From assembly GCF_000685015.1 (NCBI RefSeq), contig NZ_BAYA01000025.1:1-64000 (forward strand): a DNA stretch of 64,000 nt, given 5' to 3'. This document shows, in pieces, positions 51,392-59,738 of the stretch. The translations under genes were made by a program, and so were the position numbers. The first letter of the stretch is position 1. Each line of letters opens with the position of its first letter. The notes under the pieces were generated by a model. The model searched no databases. It worked only from the letters and a program-made list of their open reading frames with translations, and had not been told where the DNA came from. The stretch comes from Paraburkholderia bannensis NBRC 103871. Its GTDB lineage: Bacteria; Pseudomonadota; Gammaproteobacteria; Burkholderiales; Burkholderiaceae.

Positions 51392-51798
51392 ATGAGCGCG
51401 GTCGTGGAAAAGATCAAGGAGGAGTTCCTCAAGGTGCTCCCGCCTACGATCTTCTTTTTTGTCATCCTTCACATCGTCGCGCTGATCCGCGCGCTCATGG
51501 TCAGGGAAAGCGGCATCTCGCCGGAGACCACGGCGTCGGTGCTGATTTCATCGCTGATTCTCGGCAAGTCGGTGCTGCTTGCCGACATGCTGCCCTTCAT
51601 CAACCGCTTCCCTGATAAGCCACTGGTCTGGAACGTAAGCTGGAAGACGCTGATGTATGCAATTGTCGCGCTCGTCATCCACTATCTTGAGCGGCTCTAT
51701 GACTTCTGGAAAGAGACCGGCGGCTTCGCTGCCGCGAACCAGGAACTAAGACGCTCAAGCGGATGTTCTTCGGCCCGCTTCCGCCGCGGCAGGGTTGA
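51392..51798 (+). pseudogene. Membrane-protein gene with probable internal deletion and frameshift
   Basis: The first 116 residues look normal: a start MSAVVEKIKEEFLKVLPPT, two or three membrane helices and HYLERLYDFWKETGGFAAANQEL. After this (about 51747) the frame continues into Ser/Arg/Ala-rich nonsense up to 52060, antisense to the kinase. In another frame, directly after the break, KTLKRMFFGPLPPRQG is followed by a stop at 51796-51798 and reads like a normal C terminus. The gene has probably lost an internal piece, including a last helix. The N-terminal part could still be made. AGGAGG precedes the ATG. Confidence 0.65.
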
Positions 51799-51857
51799 AC
51801 GCTGCGCGCTGGCAAGCGCATGCAGTGCAATCAGTGCAGTCGATGCAATCAGTGCAA

Positions 51858-52958
51858 TCAGCGCGTTGCACGCGGCAACCACACAACAAACGACGTCGCG
51901 CCCCCGTCCCGCGACGCGACGCTCACCTTGCCGCGATGCGCCTCCACGATCGATCGCACGATCGAAAGCCCCAGCCCCATTCCATGCTCCTTGGTCGTGT
52001 AGAACGGTTCGAACAGGCGCTGCGCGAGCGCCGCATCGACTCCTGCCCCGCGATCCGTGACGCTGAACTCGACGCCGTGCTCCAGCAGCGCCGATTCGAG
52101 CGTGAGCAACCGACGCCCCGGCTCGGTGTCGTGCATGGCGTCCATCGCGTTGATGGCAAGATTGAGCACGACCTGTTGCAGTTGCACGCGGTCGCCCAGC
52201 ACCTCGACGTGGTTGGCAGCCAGGCGCGTGTCGACCATGATGTTGCGGCGCCTCGCCTCGGGTTCGACGAGTGTGAGGGCGCATCGCAAGGTTTCATCAA
52301 GAGGCAGCACACAGAAGGTCACTCCCTGTTTCTGCAGCAAGGCGCGCAGGCGCTGCACCACTTCGTTGGCCCTGAGCGCGTCACGTTTGACATCGGCCAG
52401 GATCTCCTGGAGTTCGGCGTGATCGACACGCGAGGCCTTCACCAACAGTTCCGCGGCGTCTGCATTACTCAGGATCGCGCCGAGTGGTTGCCCGACTTCG
52501 TGCGCGATCGATGCACTCAATTCCCCGACCGTCGCGAAGCGCGCGGCCCGCGCCAGTTCGCTGCGGCGCGCGACGGCTTCGGCTTGCGCGCGCCGCCGGG
52601 TGCGGCGCTGCGCGAGCAACGCGAGGATAGTGGCGCCCTGGGCAATCAGCACGCCCAGCATCACCAGCATCGCGATGCGATATTCCCGGAACAGCGAGTG
52701 CGGGAGATTGAGCAACAGGCAATCGGGCGGCAGCGCGGCGACGGCGAGGCCGTAGCGCTCGATCTGCGCCACGTTCGCCGTGCAGCGCGCGGGCTGCACC
52801 GACTGCACGGGTTGCACGGGCTGCACGGGTTGCACGGGTTGCACGGGTTGCACGGGCTGCATCGACGATGCGGCTTGCACACCGATGCTCCACAGGACGA
52901 ACACGCCCGCGCGTAGCCAGGCACCGACGAGATGCCCGCTTGTCTTCGCCCTGACCAT
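51858..52958 (-). CDS. Sensor histidine kinase with QPV-repeat sensor segment
   Basis: 366-residue membrane kinase. N-terminal helix, then a QPV repeat (six to seven copies), a short periplasmic stretch with two Cys, second helix (about 95-115), an H-box with the phospho-acceptor His in SIAHEVGQPLGAI, and an ATPase domain with N box (NLAINAMDAM) and G boxes (DRGAGVD, GMGLGLSIV). No PAS domain. It follows the FixJ-type regulator gene by 148 bp on the same strand and is presumably its partner. An upstream TTG at 52982 is an alternative start. Confidence 0.92.
   Translation of the reverse strand: MVRAKTSGHLVGAWLRAGVFVLWSIGVQAASSMQPVQPVQPVQPVQPVQPVQSVQPARCTANVAQIERYGLAVAALPPDCLLLNLPHSLFREYRIAMLVMLGVLIAQGATILALLAQRRTRRRAQAEAVARRSELARAARFATVGELSASIAHEVGQPLGAILSNADAAELLVKASRVDHAELQEILADVKRDALRANEVVQRLRALLQKQGVTFCVLPLDETLRCALTLVEPEARRRNIMVDTRLAANHVEVLGDRVQLQQVVLNLAINAMDAMHDTEPGRRLLTLESALLEHGVEFSVTDRGAGVDAALAQRLFEPFYTTKEHGMGLGLSIVRSIVEAHRGKVSVASRDGGATSFVVWLPRATR
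52795..52860. repeat. 9-bp minisatellite encoding QPV repeats
   Basis: Six near-perfect units of TGCACGGGT or TGCACGGGC from 52804 to 52857, with degenerate units on both sides. Being in-frame (9 bp = 3 codons), copy-number change alters the length of the kinase's sensor segment without breaking the gene. Confidence 0.92.
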
Positions 52959-53106
52959 CACGATGAAGCTCCGCCCGGACAATACGCACAGCCAGTCTCA
53001 CGACCGTACATAAACACGCCCTGTCGTTCGAAGAATGCTCAGCAGGTGGATGCGGCTTGCCGGGCCTGTCACGATACCGCGCGAGCCGGCGCCCTTTTAC
53101 CGAGCG

Positions 53107-53748
53107 TTATGCAGCGCAAGCGTGCGTCTGCGCGTAACGCACCAGATCGGCAAGCGAGCCCGCGCCGAACTTTCGCATCAGGCCCGCGCGGCAGCTTTTG
53201 ATCGTCCGCTCGGACAGTCCGAGGTCGGCTGCGATCTGCTTGTTGCGCCGCCCTGCAACAATGCCGCGCAGCACGCTTTTTTCACGCTCGCCAAGGTCAT
53301 ACGAGATCACATCGTTGGTCGACTCCGGTGTCACGGTCGTGTGACTGGAGTCACTGGCCGCAGCTCCGCCGAAGCCCGTTGCCAGCGCGCCCAGCAAGGC
53401 GTCGCGTTCAATAGGCTTGACGAGGAAATCCACCGCACCGGCCTTCATGGCCTGCACGGTTTGCGGTATGTCGCCGTATGCGCTCATGAATACGATAGGG
53501 AGTGCGCGCTGCTGGCGCGACAGCACCTGTTGAAGCTCAAGTCCGCTCGGGCCGCCCAGCACCAGGTCGAGCAGCAGGCAGCCCGTCCAGTCGTGCGGGT
53601 CGCTCACGAGGAAGTCGCCCACCGATGCGTATTCCTTCACCGCATAGCCGGAGTGATTGAGCACTCTACCCAGTGCCTTTCTCATGGAAGCGTCGTCATC
53701 GACCACATGAACCAGCTTGTTTGCAGATTCGCTCACGGTTTGCTCCAT
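53107..53748 (-). CDS. FixJ/LuxR-type response regulator
   Basis: 213-residue regulator. Receiver domain about 11-125 (acidic VVDDD, phospho-Asp in LLLDLVLGG, Lys in FLVKPI), and a C-terminal LuxR HTH (about 150-205: LGEREKSVLRGIVAGRRNKQIA). The gene is first of a two-gene unit with the downstream kinase. It is the nearest DNA-binding candidate that could recognise the conserved TTGCCC elements at 45.4, 47.7 and 49.9 kb, but this is only positional inference. Confidence 0.93.
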   Translation of the reverse strand: MEQTVSESANKLVHVVDDDASMRKALGRVLNHSGYAVKEYASVGDFLVSDPHDWTGCLLLDLVLGGPSGLELQQVLSRQQRALPIVFMSAYGDIPQTVQAMKAGAVDFLVKPIERDALLGALATGFGGAAASDSSHTTVTPESTNDVISYDLGEREKSVLRGIVAGRRNKQIAADLGLSERTIKSCRAGLMRKFGAGSLADLVRYAQTHACAA

Positions 53749-54096
53749 TGTTGCAATAACCGAAACCGGACAGAGGTCTGCAGCCCATTTGCATGCGCAC
53801 GTTATTTTTTTCCTCGCGCCCCTCCCTGAGCTCTCGGAACTGTGCAGATGGAAAGCTTTATAGCAAGTTATTTGAAATGATGTTGCCTGGCTGTCCGAAT
53901 ACCGGACATAAGTGCTTTATGAATCGACTTCACAGATCGACTCACAGGATTATTCAAATAGTTTTCAAACATGCCCAATGGAAATTTTCTCAATATTTGA
54001 AAAACACGCTTTAAAAGGCCTCACAGTTGACATGAAAATAAATGGTGTAAATTCCGTCAAAAAAAGATCAATAACGCACGACATCTGGAAACCTTT
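53749..54096. promoter_or_regulatory. AT-rich divergent promoter region
   Basis: 348 bp, strikingly AT-rich for this genome, between the FixJ-type regulator and the bestrophin-like gene. It contains an inverted repeat TGTCCG-AATAC-CGGACA near 53894 and several A or T runs that would bend DNA or bind H-NS-like proteins. A TTGACA at 54027-54032 with TAAATT at 54048-54053 (15-bp gap) is a possible sigma-70 promoter for the plus-strand gene. Short open frames here look non-coding. Confidence 0.55.
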
Positions 54097-54864
54097 ATGA
54101 CACAGCTCATCCATCATCCGGCGATCCTTTTCGTCGTGCTAGTCGTTTTGCTCTCGATCGGCGCATCGCTCGGCGCGCTCCTGCTGCACCGCATCGCGCC
54201 GCTTTCCGAGGACGCACGCGAAAACTTCAATGTGGTGCAAGGCGCGACGCTCACGCTTCTTGCGTTATTGATCGGCTTCACGCTGTCGATGGCTGTGAGC
54301 CGCTATGACCAGCGCAAGAACTACGAAGAGGAAGAAGCCAATGCGATAGGCACGGAGTACGTCCGCGCCGACCTGCTCGGCGCGGCAGGCGGAGCAACCA
54401 TCAGGCCGCTGCTGGCGCAGTATCTTCAGTTGCGCATCGATTACTACAAGACCCGCAATACCGACGAACTCGACGCCAATAACCGCAAGACGGCGGATCT
54501 TCAAGGACGGCTGTGGTCGACGGTGCGCGACGCCGCCCTCATCCAGCCCAATCCCGTCACGGCGCTCGCCGTCGCGGGGATGAACGATGTGCTCAATACG
54601 CAGGGCTACACTCAGGCGGCCTGGATCAACCGTATTCCGCTCTCGGCGTGGATGCTCATGATCGTTATTGCCTTCTTCAGCAACCTGATGCAGGGCTACG
54701 GCATCCGGGCGGGCAGCGGGCGGCGCGTGCTGCTGTTCGTGCTGCCCTTTACCGTGTCCCTCTCGCTTGCCCTGATCGCCGATATCGACAGCCCGCGCGG
54801 AGGACTTATCCGGGTTGCGCCGCTCAATCTCATCAGTCTCCAGCAGTCGTTTTCACCGCAATAA
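54097..54864 (+). CDS. Bestrophin-like (DUF4239) membrane protein
   Basis: 255-residue protein with four membrane helices: two near the N terminus (about 8-30 and 45-65) and two near the C terminus (about 185-205 and 215-235), separated by a soluble, charged helical domain (SRYDQRKNYEEEEANAIGTEY). This arrangement and the EEEANAIGTEYVRADLL motif match the DUF4239/bestrophin-like family, suspected to be ion channels. No enzymatic site is seen. It is transcribed away from the FixJ gene from an AT-rich region. Confidence 0.85.
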   Translation: MTQLIHHPAILFVVLVVLLSIGASLGALLLHRIAPLSEDARENFNVVQGATLTLLALLIGFTLSMAVSRYDQRKNYEEEEANAIGTEYVRADLLGAAGGATIRPLLAQYLQLRIDYYKTRNTDELDANNRKTADLQGRLWSTVRDAALIQPNPVTALAVAGMNDVLNTQGYTQAAWINRIPLSAWMLMIVIAFFSNLMQGYGIRAGSGRRVLLFVLPFTVSLSLALIADIDSPRGGLIRVAPLNLISLQQSFSPQ

Positions 54865-55070
54865 TCGCTGGCCACAAAGTGCAATGGACGCCCATGCAGG
54901 AGATAGTCGCCGCGCCCTGGTTCGCGCGGACATGCCGCTCGCCAGATGGGCTGCGGACTGGGTGACGAGCTCACCGCGTCTGCGACAACTCTGCCGGCAG
55001 GCAAAAATCAAAGTGTTGCAATTGCCAGATTGCGGGTCTACCGGGAGCGGCTGAAACAAACGGCGAGTCG

Positions 55071-55091
55071 CTTTCCACAGGATGTGGAAAG
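55071..55091. repeat. 9-bp inverted repeat after the globin-EAL gene
   Basis: CTTTCCACA-GGA-TGTGGAAAG, 19 bp after the stop of the minus-strand gene. No T run follows, so terminator function is uncertain. Confidence 0.45.
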
Positions 55092-55109
55092 CCCATTTCA
55101 TTTTATGGT

Positions 55110-57146
55110 CTAGCTGGCAGTCGCCGTGGCCTCTTGCGCGGCGGCTTCGATAGCCAGCATCAGCCGCGCCATCGCCACGCGCCACGCGGCGCTTTCGCGG
55201 CCGCCCGGCAGCGCGCGCAGCAGGTCGCGCTGAACCTCGTCGCGCGTTTCACCGGCAGGCAGAATATCGCCGAGACCCACCAGCGCTTCGGCCAGCGGCT
55301 CGCGCGATTCAGCTGCGCCTGGCAGGTCGCGTGCCGCGCCAGGCGTCGCCATGATCATCCGCACACGTTCTTCCCACACGATAAAGCGCGCAAGCCGCGC
55401 GAGCACACTCTGCGCCGCACCGGTGTGCGGCACGTGCGGCGCGCCGCCGATCCACACGGCGAGTTCGTCAGCCGGCATCGGCCGTGCGATCACATAACCT
55501 TGCGCGCCGTCCACGCCGAGAATCGCCAGCGCTTCGAGCAGATCCGCCGCGTCGACGCCTTCGGCCAGCACCAGCTTGCCCAGCGAATGCCCCAGCCGCG
55601 TCACCTGATAAACCACCCGCAGCGCGTCAAGCGTGGTGTCGCCGCCCAGATGCGCGATCTCGCGGTCAATCTTGATCCAGTCAAACGGCAGCTCGCGCAG
55701 CCGCGCAAGACCGCTATGTCCCGAGCCCAGATCGTCCTGCGCCAGCAGCACGCCCAGCGTGCGAAATTTCGCGAGAATCGCGCGCTGCCCCTGGTTCAGC
55801 GACAATGCTTCGTTCTCCAGAACTTCGAGTGTCAGGCGCCCGCTTGGGCACTGGTGCGCCGCCAGCGTCTCGCAGGTGGCGTCGAAGTAGCGGATATCGT
55901 TGAGCGCGGCAGGCGGCAGGTTGATCGACACTTCCAGGTCGTGGCCTGCCGCAAGCCATTGCGCGCGATCGGACAGCGCCTGTTGCAGGCCGCGCGCGAA
56001 CAGTTCGAGCAGGTCGTCGGAAGCTAGCGCGAAGAGGAATTCGTCGGGCATGAGCAGGCGGTCGCCGTCGCGCAGCCGCGCGAGCGCCTCGACCTTGCTG
56101 CAGTTTCCGCTCGCGAGGCTCAGGAGCGGCTGGTAGTGCATCTCCAGCGCGCCGGTGCGCACGAGCGCGGCCCAATGCTGGCGCACGCTCATCGGCACGG
56201 CGGCCACATGCAGGCCATCCTGCGTTTGCAGGCGCGTCACGGCGCAGCCCAGCAGCGTTTGCAGCAGCTCGATGAACGCCACCTGATCGGGGCCGACAAA
56301 ACCGCCCGGATACGCGCTGTAGAGCATCAGGATGGCGATGGGCGTCTGTCCCGGCGCGGCCAGCGGCAGCGCCACCGCCGAGCGCAGCCCTTCGCGCTGC
56401 GCCACCTCGCGCCAGTGCTCCACGAGCGGATCGGTCTGGTAGTTCACCACGCGCTCGGGATTGCCGCTGCGCCACGCGCGTCCCACGGCGCCCTGGCCGT
56501 GCGGATGATCGGCGCGTACGCTGATTTCCTGGCCTTGCGTCACCAGCACGTCGAGCAGGCCGTCGCCGCCGGTGCCGCCCGTGCCGGCTTCGAAATGGAA
56601 AATGCCGGCCGCGTCGGGGCGGCCGATGGCGCAGGCCGTAACTTCATCGTGGGCGGCGAGCGTTGCAATCACCTGGTCGATGAAGTGCGTGTAACTGCCC
56701 GCTTCCCAGACGATGCGCGTGATGCGCTGAAGCACGTCCTGCTGCGAGTCTTCGACGGATTGATAAGCTTTCAATTGCCAGGCGGTATCGGAGGTAAGGC
56801 GTCGTGCATAAAGCGAGAGTGCCTGGCTGCTCACGTTGCGTCCAATCAGCTTGTAGAGCAGTTCTTGCAGGATGCCGCGGCTGCGCACCAGTTCTTCCTT
56901 GTCGAGCCCGACGATGGCGTGAATGCGGCCAATACGCATTGCCATTTCGGCGTGCGCCTTCGAGGTCAATCCGGGCTCGGCGATAGCGAGGAGATTCTGG
57001 ATCTGCCGCGATTTTAGCTGGGCGAGCTCCTGCTCCGACAACATTTCCAGAATGCGTCGGGACTTGGGCAGGCGAGCCAGTTCCTCGTAGAAACGGTTCA
57101 CCACGAGGTCTGCAGTGCCTTGCAATGCCTCGATGAGTGTGTGCAT
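55110..57146 (-). CDS. Globin-coupled GAF-EAL cyclic-di-GMP phosphodiesterase
   Basis: 678 residues. The N-terminal sensor globin (about 1-155) has the proximal haem His76 in GRIHAIVGLD. A GAF domain (about 170-330) follows, then an EAL domain (about 385-590) with VEALARL, a DDLGSGHSG loop, KIDREI and AEGVD, so the c-di-GMP-hydrolysing residues appear intact. The last 90 residues are an unassigned helical tail. It probably lowers c-di-GMP in response to oxygen or another haem ligand. The ATG at 57146 has AGAGG upstream; its first codons lie inside the abnormal C-terminal extension of the dehydrogenase gene. Confidence 0.9.
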   Translation of the reverse strand: MHTLIEALQGTADLVVNRFYEELARLPKSRRILEMLSEQELAQLKSRQIQNLLAIAEPGLTSKAHAEMAMRIGRIHAIVGLDKEELVRSRGILQELLYKLIGRNVSSQALSLYARRLTSDTAWQLKAYQSVEDSQQDVLQRITRIVWEAGSYTHFIDQVIATLAAHDEVTACAIGRPDAAGIFHFEAGTGGTGGDGLLDVLVTQGQEISVRADHPHGQGAVGRAWRSGNPERVVNYQTDPLVEHWREVAQREGLRSAVALPLAAPGQTPIAILMLYSAYPGGFVGPDQVAFIELLQTLLGCAVTRLQTQDGLHVAAVPMSVRQHWAALVRTGALEMHYQPLLSLASGNCSKVEALARLRDGDRLLMPDEFLFALASDDLLELFARGLQQALSDRAQWLAAGHDLEVSINLPPAALNDIRYFDATCETLAAHQCPSGRLTLEVLENEALSLNQGQRAILAKFRTLGVLLAQDDLGSGHSGLARLRELPFDWIKIDREIAHLGGDTTLDALRVVYQVTRLGHSLGKLVLAEGVDAADLLEALAILGVDGAQGYVIARPMPADELAVWIGGAPHVPHTGAAQSVLARLARFIVWEERVRMIMATPGAARDLPGAAESREPLAEALVGLGDILPAGETRDEVQRDLLRALPGGRESAAWRVAMARLMLAIEAAAQEATATAS

Positions 57147-58336
57147 TTGCTTAACGCCTCTAGGCTCCCGGGCGGGAAGTCGGCCGTCCATGCGCGGCGC
57201 GCGAGGCAACGGGCGAAGCAGCGAGCGAGTACGCGATGCTTTAGGCGCAATGATACGGCATGGCCGCGCGCACGGCCGTGCCCCAGCGTACATAGCGGGG
57301 TCAGGGGCGGGAAAACGCCAGGCGTTGGCGGCAAAAAGCGGCACTGCGCGCGCCGCTGCGTTAAAACCGTTTCAAGGCAGCGATAAAGCGGTGTCAGCAG
57401 CGCCTCGCCTGCAAAACAACGCGTGGCGTTGTCGATGAAATTGCGCACCGTGGCGGCGCGCACGTCGGGCGACGTGCCCGCGACGTGCGGCGTGAGCACG
57501 ACGTTCTCCAGCGCGATGAGCGCCTGCGGCGGCTGCGGTTCGCCTTCATAAACGTCGAGGCCCGCACCGCCCAGCGTGCCTTGCGTGAGCGCGGCGGCCA
57601 GCGCCGCCGTATCGACCACGCTGCCGCGCGAAACGTTGACGAGGAAACCATCTGGCCCAAGCGCGTCGAGCACGGCGCGATCGACCAGGTGCTGCGTCTG
57701 CGCGCCGCCGGGCGTGGCGATCACGAGGCAATCGCTCCACTGCGCGAGCGCGAGCGTGGATTCGAAGTAACGCGCGGTCGTCGCTTCGCGCGGCTTGCGG
57801 TTGTGATAACCGATGACCATGTCGAAGCCCGCCGCGCGCCGCGCAATTTTCGCGCCGATATGCCCGTAGCCGACGATGCCGAGGCGCCGCCCCGTGAGCG
57901 TGGGCCGCATCGGCAAGGCGTCGCGCCAGACGCCCGCACGGCAGGCGGCGTCGTATTGGGGCACCGCACGCACGGCGGCGAGCAGCAGCGCCATCGCATG
58001 ATCGGCGACGCAATCGGCGTTCACGCCCGCGCCGTTGCACAGCGCGATGCCGCGCGAGCGCGCATGGTCGAGCGCGATGTTCTCGTAGCCCGCGCCCAGT
58101 GCCGCCGCCAGTTCGAGTGCGGGCATGGCATCGATTTCGTCTGCGGTAAGGCCCGTCGTGCCGTTCGTGAGCACCGCGCGCACGGCCCCGCCCTGCTGCT
58201 CGACCGCCGCCGCGCGCTGCGAAGCGTCTGGCGCGTAGAGCACGTCGAAACGTTCAGCCAGCACGGCGCGGTCGCCGTCGGTGAGCGGGATCAGCACGAG
58301 CAGGCGGGGTTTGTCGGCGGGGATCGCGGCGTTCAT
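57098..58336 (-). CDS. D-2-hydroxyacid dehydrogenase with abnormal C-terminal extension
   Basis: 412 residues. Residues 1-320 form a normal NAD(P)-dependent D-2-hydroxyacid dehydrogenase, glyoxylate or 2-ketogluconate reductase type: VGYGHIGAKIA binds cofactor, and the catalytic Arg (NVSRGSVVD), Glu (DVYEGEP) and His (TPHVAGTS) are present. After LLTPLYR the frame continues for about 90 residues of Arg/Cys-rich sequence with no family resemblance, crossing the globin-EAL promoter and start. Normal family length is about 310-325, so the natural stop was probably lost by substitution or frameshift. The enzyme core may still be active. Confidence 0.85.
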   Translation of the reverse strand: MNAAIPADKPRLLVLIPLTDGDRAVLAERFDVLYAPDASQRAAAVEQQGGAVRAVLTNGTTGLTADEIDAMPALELAAALGAGYENIALDHARSRGIALCNGAGVNADCVADHAMALLLAAVRAVPQYDAACRAGVWRDALPMRPTLTGRRLGIVGYGHIGAKIARRAAGFDMVIGYHNRKPREATTARYFESTLALAQWSDCLVIATPGGAQTQHLVDRAVLDALGPDGFLVNVSRGSVVDTAALAAALTQGTLGGAGLDVYEGEPQPPQALIALENVVLTPHVAGTSPDVRAATVRNFIDNATRCFAGEALLTPLYRCLETVLTQRRAQCRFLPPTPGVFPPLTPLCTLGHGRARGHAVSLRLKHRVLARCFARCLARRAWTADFPPGSLEALSKCTHSSRHCKALQTSW

Positions 58337-58400
58337 ATCGGCGTCATTCCTTCGGCATACGAATCAATTCGGCACGTTCAGCATCACGCTCGCATCACGT

Positions 58401-59453
58401 TCAGGCGGCAGTCGCGTAACGCGCCACGACTTCGACGCGCGGCACGGCGCCTTCGGCGGCGGAGCGCGCGCGGCGCATCTCGTCGGCGGGGCTGCAACCG
58501 AACAGGCGCTTGAACTCGCGGCTGAACTGCGAGGCGCTTTCGTAGCCCACACGCGTGGCCGCCGCGCTCACGTTCATGCCGTCGTGCGCGATCAGGATGC
58601 GTGCATGATGCAGGCGCGTGGTCTTCACGTACTGCATCGGCGAAGTCAGCGTGACGGCCTTGAAATGCGCATGAAACACCGCGAGGCTCATGCCCGCTTC
58701 GGACGCGAGCGTCACCACGTCGAGGTCGCCGCGATAATCGGCGTGAATGCGGCGCAGCGCCTTGGCGATGCGGCCAAAGTGATGCTGATGCGTGAGCGCC
58801 GCGCGGATCGCGTCGCCCTGCTCGCCCGTGAGCACGCGGTAGCAGATCTCGCGCACGATCGCGGGCCCGAGGATGCGCGCGTCGCCCGGATGCGCGAGCG
58901 CTTCGAGCAGGCGCAGCACGGCGTTCGAGAGCGGCGCGTCGAGCGGCGTGGCGTAAATGCCGACCGGCTCCGCCACGGCGCTGCCGCGCGTGTCGTCGAG
59001 CGCCATCAGCAATTCGGCGACCATCGTCAGGTCGACGCGCACCGAAATGGCCAGCAGCGGCTTTTCGGGCGTCGCTTCGGTTTCGCATTCGAACGGCAGC
59101 GGCACCGACAGCACGAGATATTGCTGCGCGTCGTAGATAAAAGTCTGGTCGCCGAGAAAACCGCGCTTGCGGCCCTGGCAGACGATAAAAATGCTCGGCT
59201 CGTACATCACCGGCTTGCGTGGGTGCCCCTCGCTGCCGCGATACAGGCGCACGCCTTCGATGGCGCTTTCGTGCGCGCCGTCGCGCTGCGTGAGTTGCAG
59301 CAACAGGTCGACGACGCGGCGCTGCATGGCGTCCTCGTTCTGCACGGCGACCTGCGCGGCGGGCTGGGATGCGCAATGAGCGGGAAGGGAAACTGCTGGG
59401 GAAACCGTGCTGGCCGCGAGCGGCGCCGCATCGGCGATTTGTGCGTTTTTCAT
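58401..59453 (-). CDS. AraC-family transcriptional regulator
   Basis: 350-residue regulator. An N-terminal AraC-type ligand domain (PF06719-like; VMYEPSIFIVCQGRKRGFLG) covers about 60-210, and two HTH motifs form the C-terminal AraC domain (LASEAGMSLAVFHAHFKAVT and VGYESASQFSREFKRLFG). The ATG at 59453 is chosen because family similarity begins soon after; the longer frame is not coding-like. It is divergent from the zinc alcohol dehydrogenase and, as for many such pairs, probably controls it. Confidence 0.92.
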   Translation of the reverse strand: MKNAQIADAAPLAASTVSPAVSLPAHCASQPAAQVAVQNEDAMQRRVVDLLLQLTQRDGAHESAIEGVRLYRGSEGHPRKPVMYEPSIFIVCQGRKRGFLGDQTFIYDAQQYLVLSVPLPFECETEATPEKPLLAISVRVDLTMVAELLMALDDTRGSAVAEPVGIYATPLDAPLSNAVLRLLEALAHPGDARILGPAIVREICYRVLTGEQGDAIRAALTHQHHFGRIAKALRRIHADYRGDLDVVTLASEAGMSLAVFHAHFKAVTLTSPMQYVKTTRLHHARILIAHDGMNVSAAATRVGYESASQFSREFKRLFGCSPADEMRRARSAAEGAVPRVEVVARYATAA

Positions 59454-59738
59454 GACAGAAGCGCCCCTAAATTCATCGACAAAGGCGGAGAAACAGGCTT
59501 GCCAATCTATCACCGAATGCCTGACTGCGCAGATGACCAGGAGAATCAGGCAAGTCTTCGATAGATTCAGGTATTCCCTGGGTGAGCCCCGATCCTTACG
59601 ATGGGAACCCTGCCGCAACACCCGAATCGTCCAGCGCCGTCACGCGTTGCGCTTCGGCATTTGCGCTGCGTTTGTAGCAAATCAGTACCGCATTCTTCCG
59701 CGCTTTTTAAGGCAACCCAGTTTCAGGAGCCACACGAT

